From Leucobacter allii (GTDB lineage: Bacteria; Actinomycetota; Actinomycetes; Actinomycetales; Microbacteriaceae), in assembly GCF_022919155.1 (NCBI RefSeq), contig NZ_CP095045.1:868001-932000 (forward strand): a stretch of 64,000 bases of DNA, read 5' to 3'. The notes under the pieces are model-generated. The model had not been told where the DNA came from. It saw nothing but the letters and a program-made list of their open reading frames with translations, and did no database searches. Within the stretch, counting starts at the first letter, position 1, and each line of letters starts with the position of its first letter. Shown piece after piece: positions 44,813-53,857 of this stretch. Both the position numbers and the translations under genes were made by a program.

Positions 44813-45838
44813 TCAGGCGAGCTTCGGCTGCTGCTGGGTGATGCAGTGGATGCCGCCCCCGCGTGCGAAGAGCGGACGCGCGTCGATCCCGATCACCTCG
44901 CGGCCGGGATACGCCTCGCGCAGCACCGCGAGCGCCCGGTCGTCCGCCGGATCGTCGAAGGCGCAGGCGAGGACGGCTCCGTTGAGCACCACGTGGTTGA
45001 TGTAGCTGTAGTCGACGAAGCCCTCCTCGTCGCGGAGCGTCTCGGGCGCGGGCAGATCGACGATGTCGAAGCCGGCGGACTGCTCGGCGCGGTACCGCTC
45101 CGCGACCTCGCGGTTCTCACGGGCGATCGCGTGGTCGGGGTGGGACTGCGAATCCTGCCGGTGCATGAGGAGCAGATCGGGGGTCGCGAACGCGGCGAGG
45201 ATGTCGGAGTGGCCGCGGGTGCCGAAGGTGTCGTGGTCGCGGGTGAGCCCCCGGGGGAGCCACATCGCGCTCGTCGCGCCGATGGTGCGCTCGAGCTCGG
45301 CCTCCACCTGCGCCGCGGTCCAGCCCGGGTTGCGGCCGGGGTCGAGCTGCACGGTCCTCGTGAGGATCACGCGGCCCGTGCCGTCGACCTGGATGCCACC
45401 GCCCTCGTTCGTCATCTCGGAGTCGACGAGCTCGGCGCCCGCGGCCTCGGCGACGATGCGCCCGATGTGCCGATCGTGCTCCCAGCTCGCCCACTCCTGG
45501 CCGCCCCAGCCGTTGAAGACGTAGTTCACGGCGCCGAGCCTGCCGTCGTCGCCGATGACGAAGCTCGGGCCGATGTCGCGCATCCAGGCGTCGTCGAGCG
45601 GGGCGACGAGCCGGTCGATCTGGCCCGAGAGATGCTTCGCGGCGACGGTCTCGTCGCCCGGGTTCACCACGACCGTGACGTGCTCGTGCTCGCTCGCGGC
45701 GTTCGCGACGGCCGCCCAAGTGGCGCGCGCCTCCTCGGCCTCGGGCTCCGTGTCGCCGAGCGTGTAGCCGCTGGTGGGCCAGGCCAGCCACAGCCGCTCC
45801 TGCTCGTGTCCTTCGATGGGCATGCGCCACGTCGTCAT
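44813..45838 (-). CDS. aguA: Agmatine deiminase (PAD-family)
   Basis: The 341-aa product starts at ATG 45838 after GAGGAGC. It has guanidine-group-modifying fold hallmarks: LAWPTSGYTLGDT, DDAWMRDIGPSFV, NYVFNGWGGQEWASW, MTNEGGGIQVDGTG, and nucleophile Cys332 in ARGGGIHCITQQQPK. It converts agmatine to N-carbamoylputrescine plus ammonia. No AguB amidohydrolase is in the window. The divergent APC permease at 46094 may import the substrate. Confidence 0.92.
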   Translation of the reverse strand: MTTWRMPIEGHEQERLWLAWPTSGYTLGDTEPEAEEARATWAAVANAASEHEHVTVVVNPGDETVAAKHLSGQIDRLVAPLDDAWMRDIGPSFVIGDDGRLGAVNYVFNGWGGQEWASWEHDRHIGRIVAEAAGAELVDSEMTNEGGGIQVDGTGRVILTRTVQLDPGRNPGWTAAQVEAELERTIGATSAMWLPRGLTRDHDTFGTRGHSDILAAFATPDLLLMHRQDSQSHPDHAIARENREVAERYRAEQSAGFDIVDLPAPETLRDEEGFVDYSYINHVVLNGAVLACAFDDPADDRALAVLREAYPGREVIGIDARPLFARGGGIHCITQQQPKLA

Positions 45839-46093
45839 CGGTGCTCCTCGGGATCGCTGGATCGGTCGGGGCCAGTCTACTGGCAGGGTGACCAATAAGG
45901 GAACGGCGAGGCGCCACGGTGCGCGCGCTATTTCATTCATAGATGCATGTTTATTCGCGGTCAGTGTTTCCTCTTCGTTTCGAGTTCCGCGAATGTGTTG
46001 AGAAATAAAACCTCTAGATGTAGGTTGTATGGCACCGCGAGCATCGGTGCGAGCGGGGCAATCCGTCGAGCGTACGAGGGAGTACCGAGGACC
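45839..46093. promoter_or_regulatory. Divergent aguA / APC permease promoter region
   Basis: This AT-richer 255-bp gap has TTGAGA (45998-46003), a 17-bp spacer and TAGGTT (46021-46026), a reasonable promoter for the permease. ATTCGCGG at 45953-45960 and CCGCGAAT at 45987-45994 form inverted 8-bp half-sites 26 bp apart upstream of it, possibly operator or hairpin. The GntR protein at 43881 is the nearest regulator. Confidence 0.5.
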
Positions 46094-47596
46094 ATGGCAG
46101 ACCACGAGATCGTCGCCGAGCACGATGAGGACGCCGCCCACCTGGCGTCGCTCGGCTACAGCTACGACACCACCTTCAAACGCGAGATGAGCTTCTGGGG
46201 CAACGTCTCGCTCGGATTCACCTACCTGTCGCCGATCGCCGGCGTCTACTCGATGTTCGCGATCTCCCTCGGCCAGGCGGGACCCCCGATGGCCTGGGCG
46301 CTCGTGATCGCCCTCGTCGGGCAGTTCTTCGTCGCCCTCGTCTTCGGCGAGGTCGTCTCGAACTACCCCGTCGCCGGCGGCGTCTACCCCTGGTCGCGGC
46401 GCCTCTGGGGCCGCAAATGGGCGTGGATGAACGGCTGGATCTACGTCGTCGCGCTCGTCGGCACGATCGCGGCGGTCGCCTACGGCGCCGCGCCGTTCGT
46501 GGCCTCCGTGTTCGGCGGCGTGCTCGACGCCGGCGGGACCGTACTCGTCGCGCTCGGCACGCTCGTCATCGCCACCGTGCTCAACTTCATGGGCACGCGG
46601 GTGCTGAGCCTCGCCGCGACGGTCGGCCTCATCGCCGAGCTCATCGGCTCCGTCGTCATCGGCGGCTACCTGCTGCTCTTCGGCCGGCAGCACGACTGGT
46701 CCGTGCTCTTCGACAACCAGGGCATCGGCGACGACGCGGCCGGCGGCTACCTCGGCGCCTTCGCGGCCGCAGCGCTCATCGGCATGTTCGCCTACTACGG
46801 ATTCGAGGCGAACGGCGACGTCGCCGAGGAGATCAGGAATCCGAGCTCCCGCGTGCCGAAGGCGATGCGCATGACGCTCTACATCGGCGGTTTCGCGGCG
46901 AATCTGCTGGTGTTCTCGCTCGTGCTGGCCGTCCCGGACTTCGCGGCGGTCGCGAGCGGCGAGGTCGCCGATCCGATCGGCGAGCTGCTGCACCAGGCCT
47001 TCGGCCCGATCTTCCCGCTCGTCATGCTCGTCATCGTGGTCGCGTTCATCTCCTGCATCACGAGCCTGCAGGCCGCCGCGAGCCGCCTCGTGTACTCGAT
47101 GGCGCGCGACGGCTTCCTGCCCGGCTCGAAGGCGCTCGCCAAGTTCAACGAGCGCCGCCACGTGCCCCACAACGCCCTGCTCACCGCGGGGCTCTTCCCC
47201 GCCGCCGTCGTCGCGCTGTCCCTGCTGCTCGAGGACGCACTGACCGCGATGGTCGGCTTCGGCACGGTCGGGATCTACGTCGGCTTCGGCATGGTCGTGC
47301 TCGCGGCGCTCCGCGCGCGCATCCTCGGCTGGCAGCCGGCGGGCAAGTTCCGGTTGGGCGCGTGGGCGTATCCCGTGAACATCATCGCTCTCGTCTGGGG
47401 CGCGGTCGCCGTCGTCAACATCCTGTGGCCGCGGCCGACCGGCGGCGGCTGGGCCGAGGACTACCTGCTCATCATGACCTCGATCGCGGTCGTGGCGGTC
47501 GGATGGATCTACATGCTCGCGTCGAAGGCCTACAACCGGGGCGAGGCCCCGGCGGGCGATGCGAGCGGACCGATCCGCGTCCCGGCGGCCCGCTGA
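46094..47596 (+). CDS. APC-superfamily amino acid/amine permease
   Basis: The 500-aa product has a soluble N-terminus of about 35 residues and about 12 TM helices. Family hallmarks: NVSLGFTYLSPIAGVYSMF (first helix with the unwound Gly-rich segment), GEVVSNYPVAGGVYPWSRRL, YGFEANGDVAEEIRNPSSRVP. It resembles choline/GABA/polyamine-type APC members. Substrate is inferred to be an amine from the flanking aguA and gamma-glutamyl hydrolase genes. Confidence 0.88.
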   Translation: MADHEIVAEHDEDAAHLASLGYSYDTTFKREMSFWGNVSLGFTYLSPIAGVYSMFAISLGQAGPPMAWALVIALVGQFFVALVFGEVVSNYPVAGGVYPWSRRLWGRKWAWMNGWIYVVALVGTIAAVAYGAAPFVASVFGGVLDAGGTVLVALGTLVIATVLNFMGTRVLSLAATVGLIAELIGSVVIGGYLLLFGRQHDWSVLFDNQGIGDDAAGGYLGAFAAAALIGMFAYYGFEANGDVAEEIRNPSSRVPKAMRMTLYIGGFAANLLVFSLVLAVPDFAAVASGEVADPIGELLHQAFGPIFPLVMLVIVVAFISCITSLQAAASRLVYSMARDGFLPGSKALAKFNERRHVPHNALLTAGLFPAAVVALSLLLEDALTAMVGFGTVGIYVGFGMVVLAALRARILGWQPAGKFRLGAWAYPVNIIALVWGAVAVVNILWPRPTGGGWAEDYLLIMTSIAVVAVGWIYMLASKAYNRGEAPAGDASGPIRVPAAR

Positions 47597-47615
47597 GCCG
47601 CCGTCGCTCGACCCC

Positions 47616-47656
47616 GCCCGACTCCGGGCGCCCGACCGGGGCGCCCGGAGTCGGGC
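47616..47656 (+). terminator. Strong terminator hairpin after the APC permease
   Basis: A perfect 18-bp stem (47616-47633 with 47639-47656, starting GCCCGACTCCGGG) and a 5-nt loop lie 20 bp after the permease stop. Confidence 0.8.
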
Positions 47657-47732
47657 GTGCGGCGCCCCGGTTCGCCCCGCGGCCCGCGCCCGCCGTGCGG
47701 CGCCCCGCACCCGCTCGCAGCAAGGAGACCCC

Positions 47733-48536
47733 ATGTCCGACCTCCGCGTCGATCCCTCCCCCTTCCTCGACACGACGGGGGAGGACCCCGCCGGCCCCCT
47801 CATCCCCATGGTCGTCTCGCTGACCTTCCCCGGCATGGACGCCGGCGCGCATGCGCTGCAGGACTCCTTCACGCGGATCGCCTTCGCGGCGATCCGCGAG
47901 TCCGGCGGTCGGCCCCGGCTCGTCGACTCGGCAGCGGCGCGGCTCCCGGAGGCGGCGGAGGCGCTCGAGGACGCCGCGGGCGTCGTGCTGCTCGGCGGCG
48001 GCGACGTCGACGGGCGGTGCTACGGCTTCGCCGGGCCGCCGCCGGCGAACGAATACGGCGTCGACCGGCGCGCCGACGAGTTCTGCATCGCGCTCATCCG
48101 CGAGGCGCTCGACCGTGATCTGCCGACGCTCGCGATCTGCCGGGGGTCGCAGCTGTTCAACGTCGCGTGCGGCGGCACCCTGATCCCCGACATCGCGGAG
48201 TACGCCCTGCACCGCGGCGGGCCGGGCGGGCCGCTCTTCCTCGACGAGACGGTGCGTCTCGAGCCGGGGTCGCGGATCGCGGGGATCCTCGGGCGCACGG
48301 AGGCCGTGGTGCGGAACGGCCATCACCAGGCCGTCGACCGGGTCGGCGACGAACTGCGCGCGACGGCGCGTGCCCTCGACGGTATCGTCGAGGGCACCGA
48401 GCACCGCACCGCGAGCTGGGCGGTCGGGATCCAGTGGCACCCGGAGGAGCCGGCGGCGGATGCCGGGGATCGCGCGGCGATCTTCGGGGCGCTCGTCGAA
48501 CGCGCCGCGGCGCGGAGCGTCCCCGCGGCCTCATAG
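47733..48536 (+). CDS. Gamma-glutamyl hydrolase, peptidase C26 (PuuD-like), copy 1
   Basis: The 267-aa product starts after AAGGAG. It is a class I glutamine-amidotransferase fold with nucleophile Cys in LAICRGSQLFNVACGGTL and the His/Glu pair in GIQWHPEE. VVLLGGGDVDGRCYG and RNGHHQAVDRVG are C26 hallmarks. PuuD-type enzymes release glutamate from gamma-glutamyl-GABA. It is placed after the permease terminator, so it may have its own promoter. Confidence 0.87.
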   Translation: MSDLRVDPSPFLDTTGEDPAGPLIPMVVSLTFPGMDAGAHALQDSFTRIAFAAIRESGGRPRLVDSAAARLPEAAEALEDAAGVVLLGGGDVDGRCYGFAGPPPANEYGVDRRADEFCIALIREALDRDLPTLAICRGSQLFNVACGGTLIPDIAEYALHRGGPGGPLFLDETVRLEPGSRIAGILGRTEAVVRNGHHQAVDRVGDELRATARALDGIVEGTEHRTASWAVGIQWHPEEPAADAGDRAAIFGALVERAAARSVPAAS

Positions 48537-48740
48537 GGTCGGCGTCGCGGTCGCGGTCGCGGTAGCGGTCGTGATCGTGCCTGCGCAGCGCCCGCCGCCG
48601 CCGGCAGTGTTTCGCGGCCGCCGGCCGGTCGTCGAGTCCCGGGCGGGTCCGGGCGGGGTGCCGGGCCTCCATCGTGAGAACGAGGGATCTCCGTCTCGCG
48701 GCGGAGGCCCGCGATGCGCATCCGCTCTAGCGTGGACGGT
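48537..48740. other. Intergenic region
   Basis: About 200 bp with no supported gene. It starts with short GTCGCG repeats (48540-48568). No clear promoter or terminator was identified. Confidence 0.35.
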
Positions 48741-48932
48741 ATGAGCGAACATCACGAGAACCCCCTGCTCCGCGCGTCGATGACCTGGACGATCGCCGGG
48801 ATCCTTCTCGGCGCCGGCATCGGCGCGCTCGTCGGCCTCTGGGCCGGGAACCCCGGTGCCGGAGCCGGCATCGGGGCGGCGGGCGGAGCCGTCGTCGGCT
48901 TCATCGCCGGCATGCGTCGCGGCAGACGCTGA
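48741..48932 (+). CDS. Small glycine-zipper membrane protein
   Basis: The 63-aa product begins MSEHHENPLLRASMTWTIAG. One or two hydrophobic segments are rich in GxxxG (ILLGAGIGALVGLWAG, AGIGAAGGAVVGFIAGM), ending MRRGRR. A start at 48714 would add nine residues but with no better ribosome site. The Gly-zipper pattern suggests oligomerising membrane helices. Function unknown. Confidence 0.6.
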   Translation: MSEHHENPLLRASMTWTIAGILLGAGIGALVGLWAGNPGAGAGIGAAGGAVVGFIAGMRRGRR

Positions 48933-48939
48933 GTCACGC

Positions 48940-48965
48940 GGCTGCGGGAGACGCGACACGCAGCC
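48940..48965. terminator. Weak hairpin between convergent genes
   Basis: GGCTGCG (48940-48946) pairs with CGCAGCC (48959-48965) with a 12-nt loop, 8 bp after the small membrane protein gene and ahead of the convergent flavodoxin stop. Confidence 0.4.
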
Positions 48966-49059
48966 CCGGGCGAAGGACCCCGTGCCGCACCGGCGCCCGG
49001 TGGGGAACCGGGGGCCGGCCCGTGCCCTGAGCGATCGCCTCCGGCGAGGCGCGGCGGGA

Positions 49060-49518
49060 TCAGGCGGGGACGCTCGCGGCTGCGAGCACCCCGGGCAGCC
49101 ACGCGAGCGCGGCATCGCTCGGCAGGTCCCACGAGGACGCGTCGTGGCGCCCGTACTCGCCGACGCGCACCGCGCCGCGCTCGGCGAAGCGGCGGTCGAG
49201 GTGCTCGCTCCCCTGGGAGTAGGTCTCCTCGTAGAACATGTCGCCGAGGCCGAACATCGCGTAGCGGACGCCGGCGAGCTCGGGGGGAGCGGCGTCGAAG
49301 GCCTCCGCGAAGGGGATGGCCGTGTTCGGCAGATCGCCCTCGCCGTGCGTCGAGCAGATGACGAGGTAGAAGCGTTCGGCGCTCAGCTCCGACGGATCGA
49401 AGCTCTGCAGATCGCGGACCTCCACGTCGTCGTGGTGCGCGCCGAGCTCCGCGCCGAGGTCCTCGGCGACGAGCTCCGAGTTGCCGGACTCGGTGCCGAA
49501 GAGAATGGTGATGTTCAC
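49060..49518 (-). CDS. Flavodoxin (FMN), probable P450 redox partner
   Basis: The 152-aa product starts at GTG 49518 after AGAGGA. FMN phosphate loop TESGNS lies at residues 9-14 (ITILFGTESGNSELVAEDLG). Flavin-ring loops follow at STHGEGDLPN and GLGDMFYEETY. It is of the short MioC/CPR-domain-like type. It lies 11 bp after the FprA-like reductase gene and divergent from the P450 at 51098, so reductase to flavodoxin to P450 electron flow is inferred. Confidence 0.9.
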   Translation of the reverse strand: MNITILFGTESGNSELVAEDLGAELGAHHDDVEVRDLQSFDPSELSAERFYLVICSTHGEGDLPNTAIPFAEAFDAAPPELAGVRYAMFGLGDMFYEETYSQGSEHLDRRFAERGAVRVGEYGRHDASSWDLPSDAALAWLPGVLAAASVPA

Positions 49519-49529
49519 GGTGGGTCCTC

Positions 49530-50858
49530 TCAGGGGTGGGGGTGGGGTGCGGCGGCGTCGCCGCGGGCGATGCCGACCATGGCGTCGTGGTCGGGGAGCT
49601 TGCGGCGCACGCGGTCGGCGGGCGCCGTGGACCGTTCGTGCGCGTCGAGGACGAGCCAGTGCTCGTAGTCGACGGCGCGCGCCCGGGTCTCGGGCGGCAA
49701 CCCCGCGAAGCCGGGGCGGTCGCCGTCGACGGCGAGGGCGCCCGAGGCGAGGTCGGCGAGGAGCTCGTCGGCGACGAGCTTCGCCGACGCCCGGTTCTCG
49801 GGGATCGCGCCGCGGGGACCGCGCTGGGCCCAGCCCGCGCGGTAGAGGCCGGCGCCGAGGCGGCCGGACGCGGGGTCGGGGGGCGTCTCGGCGATGAGCC
49901 TGCCGACCTCGTCGCGCGGTTCGCCCGCGAAGCCGATCGCCGAGATCACGGCGTCCGCGGGGATGACGATGCGCTCGCCCGCGACGTCGAGCTCGACGCC
50001 CGTGACGCGCTCCGTGCCGAGGATCCGGAGCGGCGCCGCGCCGAAGCGGAGCTCGACCTCCGGCCCGGGGAACGGGCCGCGGTCGGGATCGACGAGCGCG
50101 GCGACCGCCGCGGCGCGGGCGGCCGCGGTCCGATCGCCCGCATCCGCCGGACCGGCGGGGCTCGCCGGATCGGCCGGGCCGGCCGGATCCGGAACCGAGT
50201 AGCGCGCTCGCGGGAGCGCGGCGAGTTCGCGCAGCATCTGCGGGTCGCCCTTCGACGCGGCCGCGGCCGAGCGGCTCACGAGGACGACCCGCCGCGCCGG
50301 TGCCGCGAGATAGCCGGCGAGCGCTTCGTCGGCCACGTCGCTCTCCGCGTAGCCCGAGCGATCCTTCACGAGGAACCGCAGGACGTCGAGGGCGACGTTG
50401 CCCGCGCCGAGCAGGACGACATCGCCGCCGAGCGCGGGCAGGCGGGTCGGGGCATCGGGGTGCGCGTTGAGGGCGCGGGTCACCGCGCCGGCGCCGACGA
50501 CTCCGGGGAGGTCCGCGCCGGGGACGTCGAGGGGCCGGTCCGCCGGGAGCCCCGTCGCGAGGATCACGGCGTCGAAGGCGTCGCGGAGCGCGGCGAGGCC
50601 GACGTCGTCGCCGATCCGGATGCCGCCGGCGAACCGGGCGCCGCCGCCCTGGAAGAGCCGGTCGAACTGACGGGTGATCGCCTTCGTGTGCTGGTGGTCG
50701 GCGGCGACCCCGTAGCGGACGAGTCCGAACGGGGAGACGAGGCGGTCGAAGATCGTGAGCTCCGCCGTGGGCAGCGCGCGGAGGATCGCCTGGGCGAGGT
50801 AGCACCCGGAGGGGCCGCTGCCGACGACGGCGATCTGCGGACGGGGGACGGTCGTCAT
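49530..50858 (-). CDS. fprA: FprA-type NADPH-ferredoxin/flavodoxin reductase
   Basis: The 442-aa product is adrenodoxin-reductase-like. FAD loop: IAVVGSGPSGCYLAQAIL. Family signature: SPFGLVRYGVAADHQHTK. NADP loop: VVLLGAGNVALDVLRFLVK. The C-terminal ATG motif analogue reads YRAGWAQRGPRG. An Ala/Pro/Gly/Asp-rich insert sits near residues 225-245. It takes electrons from NADPH and passes them one at a time to the flavodoxin encoded next. Confidence 0.92.
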   Translation of the reverse strand: MTTVPRPQIAVVGSGPSGCYLAQAILRALPTAELTIFDRLVSPFGLVRYGVAADHQHTKAITRQFDRLFQGGGARFAGGIRIGDDVGLAALRDAFDAVILATGLPADRPLDVPGADLPGVVGAGAVTRALNAHPDAPTRLPALGGDVVLLGAGNVALDVLRFLVKDRSGYAESDVADEALAGYLAAPARRVVLVSRSAAAASKGDPQMLRELAALPRARYSVPDPAGPADPASPAGPADAGDRTAAARAAAVAALVDPDRGPFPGPEVELRFGAAPLRILGTERVTGVELDVAGERIVIPADAVISAIGFAGEPRDEVGRLIAETPPDPASGRLGAGLYRAGWAQRGPRGAIPENRASAKLVADELLADLASGALAVDGDRPGFAGLPPETRARAVDYEHWLVLDAHERSTAPADRVRRKLPDHDAMVGIARGDAAAPHPHP

Positions 50859-51097
50859 CACGGCTCCTTCGCGGTCGAGGGGCGCGGCCGGTGCAGCGTC
50901 GCCCCGTGATCCGGCCAGTGTACCCGATAAATATGCGTACTGTGAATGATTTATTTCCGTGTGAATCAAAGTTTCTGGCAGGTTTCACGAATGCACTTGC
51001 GCATTAAAACATTCACGTATAGCTTATTTGCAACCGGCCTCGGGAGACCGCCTTCGCGCGACATCCCGGCGCCGGCGGATTCGACGAAGGAGTACGA
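50859..51097. promoter_or_regulatory. Divergent fprA-flavodoxin / P450 control region
   Basis: This is the most AT-rich stretch of the window. TGTGAATGAT at 50941-50950 and TGTGAATCAA at 50960-50969 are direct repeats 19 bp apart. An inverted ATTCAC core lies at 51011-51016. TATAGC at 51018-51023 is a possible -10 for the P450 operon. AAGGAG precedes both start codons. The repeated GTGAAT cores fit binding of a regulator controlling both directions, perhaps one of the two GntR proteins nearby. Confidence 0.5.
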
Positions 51098-52321
51098 ATG
51101 ACCGCTCAGAGCACCACCGACCCGGTGCCGTACCTCGACATCTCCGCTCCGGAGTTCGCCATGAACTCGGAGGCCGTGCGGGAGGCCCGCGCGCGCTCAT
51201 GGTACGCCCGCACGAACTACGGCTACGGCGTGCTCCGCTACCGCGAGGTCACCGAGCTGCTGAAGCATCGCAGCCTCGATCAGGGCAGCGCGAAGTGGCC
51301 CGACCACCACGGCGTCCACTCCGGCGTCTTCTACGAGTGGTGGGCGAAGAACCTGCTCGTCCTCGAGGGGACCGAGCACGATCGCATCCGGAGGCTCCTC
51401 AACCCCGCGTTCTCCCCGGGGGTGGCGCGCCGGCTCGAACCGGAGTTCACCCGCATCGCCGAGGAGCTGATCGCCGGCATGATCGCGAAGCACGAGCGGG
51501 GCGAGCAGGTGGAGTTCGTCGCCGACTTCTCCGAACCCTTCGCCACGCGCGCGCTCTGCGCCATGATGGGGCTCCCGCACGAGCACTGGCCGTTCATCGC
51601 CTCCCGCGCGAACACGGTCGGCTACGCGCTCAGCGTCACGATCAAGGAGGACATCGAGCGCGTCGACGTCGCGGTGCAGGAGCTCTACGACTTCGTGGAC
51701 CGGCTCATCGAGGAGCGCCGCGAGGCGCCGGGGGAGGACATGGTGTCCCACCTGCTCGAGGTCAGCCGGGGCGACGGCGACAGCCTGAGCGACACGGAGC
51801 TGCGCAACGCGCTCGTGCTGATGCTCTTCGGCGGCATGGACACCACGCGCAATCAGCTCGGGCTGATCCTGCAGACCTTCATGCGCAATCCGGATCAGTG
51901 GGAGCTGCTCGCGAGCCGCCCCGGCGAGCTCACGCGGCCCGCTCTCGAGGAGGCGCTGCGCGTCAACCCGACGACCCGCTGGGTGACCCGCGAGGCGAAC
52001 GAGGACTTCGAGTTCAACGGGCTCGAGATCGCGAAGGGCACGACCGTGCACCTGTTCACCATGTCGAGCGGCACCGATCCCGAGGCGTTCCCCGACCCCG
52101 AGATCGACATCCAGGTCGGCGGCCGCAAGCAGCACCACACCTTCGGCGGCGGCGTGCACAAGTGCATCGGGCACTTCATCGCCCGCGCCGACATGAGCGT
52201 GGCCCTGCCGCTGCTCGCGCAGGCGATCACCGACGTCCGGTGCCCGGGCGGGGACGCCTGGCTCCCGGACTCGGGCAACCACGGACCCATCCGGCTCCCC
52301 ATCGACTTCGCGGTGCGCTGA
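51098..52321 (+). CDS. Cytochrome P450
   Basis: The 407-aa soluble bacterial class I-type P450 has I-helix oxygen-activation motif GGMDTT (residues 245-250), ExxR in LEEALRVNP, and haem-binding HTFGGGVHKCIGHFIAR with ligand Cys356. There is no membrane anchor. The neighbouring reductase and flavodoxin supply a complete redox chain. The downstream glutamine-synthetase-like gene and regulators resemble the layout of mycobacterial morpholine/piperidine P450 loci (CYP151), so an amine substrate is a reasonable guess. The subfamily cannot be set from sequence alone. Confidence 0.93.
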   Translation: MTAQSTTDPVPYLDISAPEFAMNSEAVREARARSWYARTNYGYGVLRYREVTELLKHRSLDQGSAKWPDHHGVHSGVFYEWWAKNLLVLEGTEHDRIRRLLNPAFSPGVARRLEPEFTRIAEELIAGMIAKHERGEQVEFVADFSEPFATRALCAMMGLPHEHWPFIASRANTVGYALSVTIKEDIERVDVAVQELYDFVDRLIEERREAPGEDMVSHLLEVSRGDGDSLSDTELRNALVLMLFGGMDTTRNQLGLILQTFMRNPDQWELLASRPGELTRPALEEALRVNPTTRWVTREANEDFEFNGLEIAKGTTVHLFTMSSGTDPEAFPDPEIDIQVGGRKQHHTFGGGVHKCIGHFIARADMSVALPLLAQAITDVRCPGGDAWLPDSGNHGPIRLPIDFAVR

Positions 52322-52360
52322 TCGGCGCGCTCGACCCTTCCGACGACGAAAGGACCCCCC

Positions 52361-53857
52361 ATGTCGAATCTCATCATCGCCGAGGAGCGGCCGCAGGCCG
52401 CTCCTCCCGGCCCCCCGCCCGTCCCGGAGGATGCCGGCGCCGGCGGTCGCTTCGGCGCCGCGCTGCGGGAGATCCTGGCCGACACGACCGCCTTCGCGCG
52501 CCATCAGGAGGCGAACCTCCGCCCGGAGGTCGTGGCCGCGCTCGGCGAGCGGATCCGTGCCACCGGCGTCAAGTACATCTACTACATGATCCCGACCCTC
52601 GGCAGCCGCACGGTCGCGAAGGTCGTCCCCGCCGGGCACTTCGAACGCATGCTGCGCAAGGGCATCGCCTTCCACCGCACCGCGCTCACCGACCTCCAGA
52701 CGAGCCGCGAGGGCGAGCTCATCGGCGGCGGCGTCGACGCGCACGAGTTCTGGGGGCTGCCCGAGCCCGAGACCTTCCAGGTGCTGCCCTGGGACGACGA
52801 GGTGGGGCGGATCTTCTGCACCGCCTACGACCCGCCCCATCTCGGCGCCGCAGGCGGACGGCTGATCCCCCTGGACACCCGGGCGCTCTTCCGCGTCGCC
52901 CACCGCGCCTTCACCGAGCGCACCGGCCTCGAGCTGCGCAGCGGTCTGGAGCCGGAGATGACGTGGACGGGGCCGGGGATCGAGGTCGTCGCGAAGGAGG
53001 ATCAGAGCCCCGCCTACCAGGTCGAGAACCTCGAGAAGATGCGTCCCGTCTACAAGAAGGTCATCGCCTACGCGCAGGCGCTCGACTTCGACATGATCCA
53101 GGGCGACTACGAGGACGACGGCCAGATCGAGCTCAACTGGGACTACGACCGGGCGGAGCTCACCGCCGAGCGCATGACGAGCTACCGCCAGATCTGCAAG
53201 CAGGTCGCGCGGGAGCTCGGGCTCGAGGCGAGCTTCATGGCGAAGCCCTACAACGGCAAGATGGGCAACGGGTGCCACCACAACCTCAGCCTGTGGCGAC
53301 GCGGACCCGGCGGCGATGAGAACGTCGTCGAGGACGGCCGCGTCGAGCTGCACGCCACGGAGACCGCGCGGCACGCGATCGCGGGGATGCTGCTGCACGC
53401 CCCCGGGTCCATGCTCGTCATGGGCTCCACCGTCAACTCCTACAAGCGCTACTGGGACGCCGGCCAGTTCGCCCCCTCCGGGGCCGACTGGGGGCTGGAC
53501 ACCCGCGGCGTCGCCATCCGCATCTCGGCGAACGGCCGCATGGAGTACCGCCTCCCCGACGCCAGCGTGAACCCATACCTCTCGCACCTCTACCTGCTCG
53601 CGGCGATCGAGCACGGGCTCGAGGCCGGCCTCGAACCGGGGGACCCGGGGGAGCCGAGCGCCGTGATCCGCGACGTCGTCATCCCGAACACGCTCGGCAG
53701 CGCGATCGAGGCGTTCGAGGCCGATGCGTACCTCATGGGCGCCATGCCGGAGGAGCTGACGCGGATCTTCCTGCAGCTGAAGCGGGACGAGTGGGGCCGC
53801 TACTGCGGCCAAATCACGCAGTGGGAGTTCGATCAGTACTGGGAGGCGATTCCGTGA
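52361..53857 (+). CDS. Glutamine-synthetase-like gamma-glutamyl-amine ligase
   Basis: The 498-aa product has a Pro/Ala-rich N-terminal extension of about 35 residues, then GS beta-grasp and catalytic domains. Metal and ATP motifs: SGLEPEMTW, QGDYEDDGQIELNWDYD, FMAKPYNGKMGNGCHHNLSLW, and VNSYKRYWDAGQFAPSG. It departs from classic GlnA (NGCHHNLS in place of GSGMHxHxS), as in PuuA/GlnA3/IpuC-type ligases that join glutamate to amines. It heads a tightly coupled set of four genes after the P450. Confidence 0.9.
   Translation: MSNLIIAEERPQAAPPGPPPVPEDAGAGGRFGAALREILADTTAFARHQEANLRPEVVAALGERIRATGVKYIYYMIPTLGSRTVAKVVPAGHFERMLRKGIAFHRTALTDLQTSREGELIGGGVDAHEFWGLPEPETFQVLPWDDEVGRIFCTAYDPPHLGAAGGRLIPLDTRALFRVAHRAFTERTGLELRSGLEPEMTWTGPGIEVVAKEDQSPAYQVENLEKMRPVYKKVIAYAQALDFDMIQGDYEDDGQIELNWDYDRAELTAERMTSYRQICKQVARELGLEASFMAKPYNGKMGNGCHHNLSLWRRGPGGDENVVEDGRVELHATETARHAIAGMLLHAPGSMLVMGSTVNSYKRYWDAGQFAPSGADWGLDTRGVAIRISANGRMEYRLPDASVNPYLSHLYLLAAIEHGLEAGLEPGDPGEPSAVIRDVVIPNTLGSAIEAFEADAYLMGAMPEELTRIFLQLKRDEWGRYCGQITQWEFDQYWEAIP

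Noticed and set aside
52361..53857. Housekeeping glutamine synthetase GlnA
   Set aside because: Catalytic segments differ (NGCHHNLS), there is no adenylylation-site context, and the gene is in a catabolic P450 operon.
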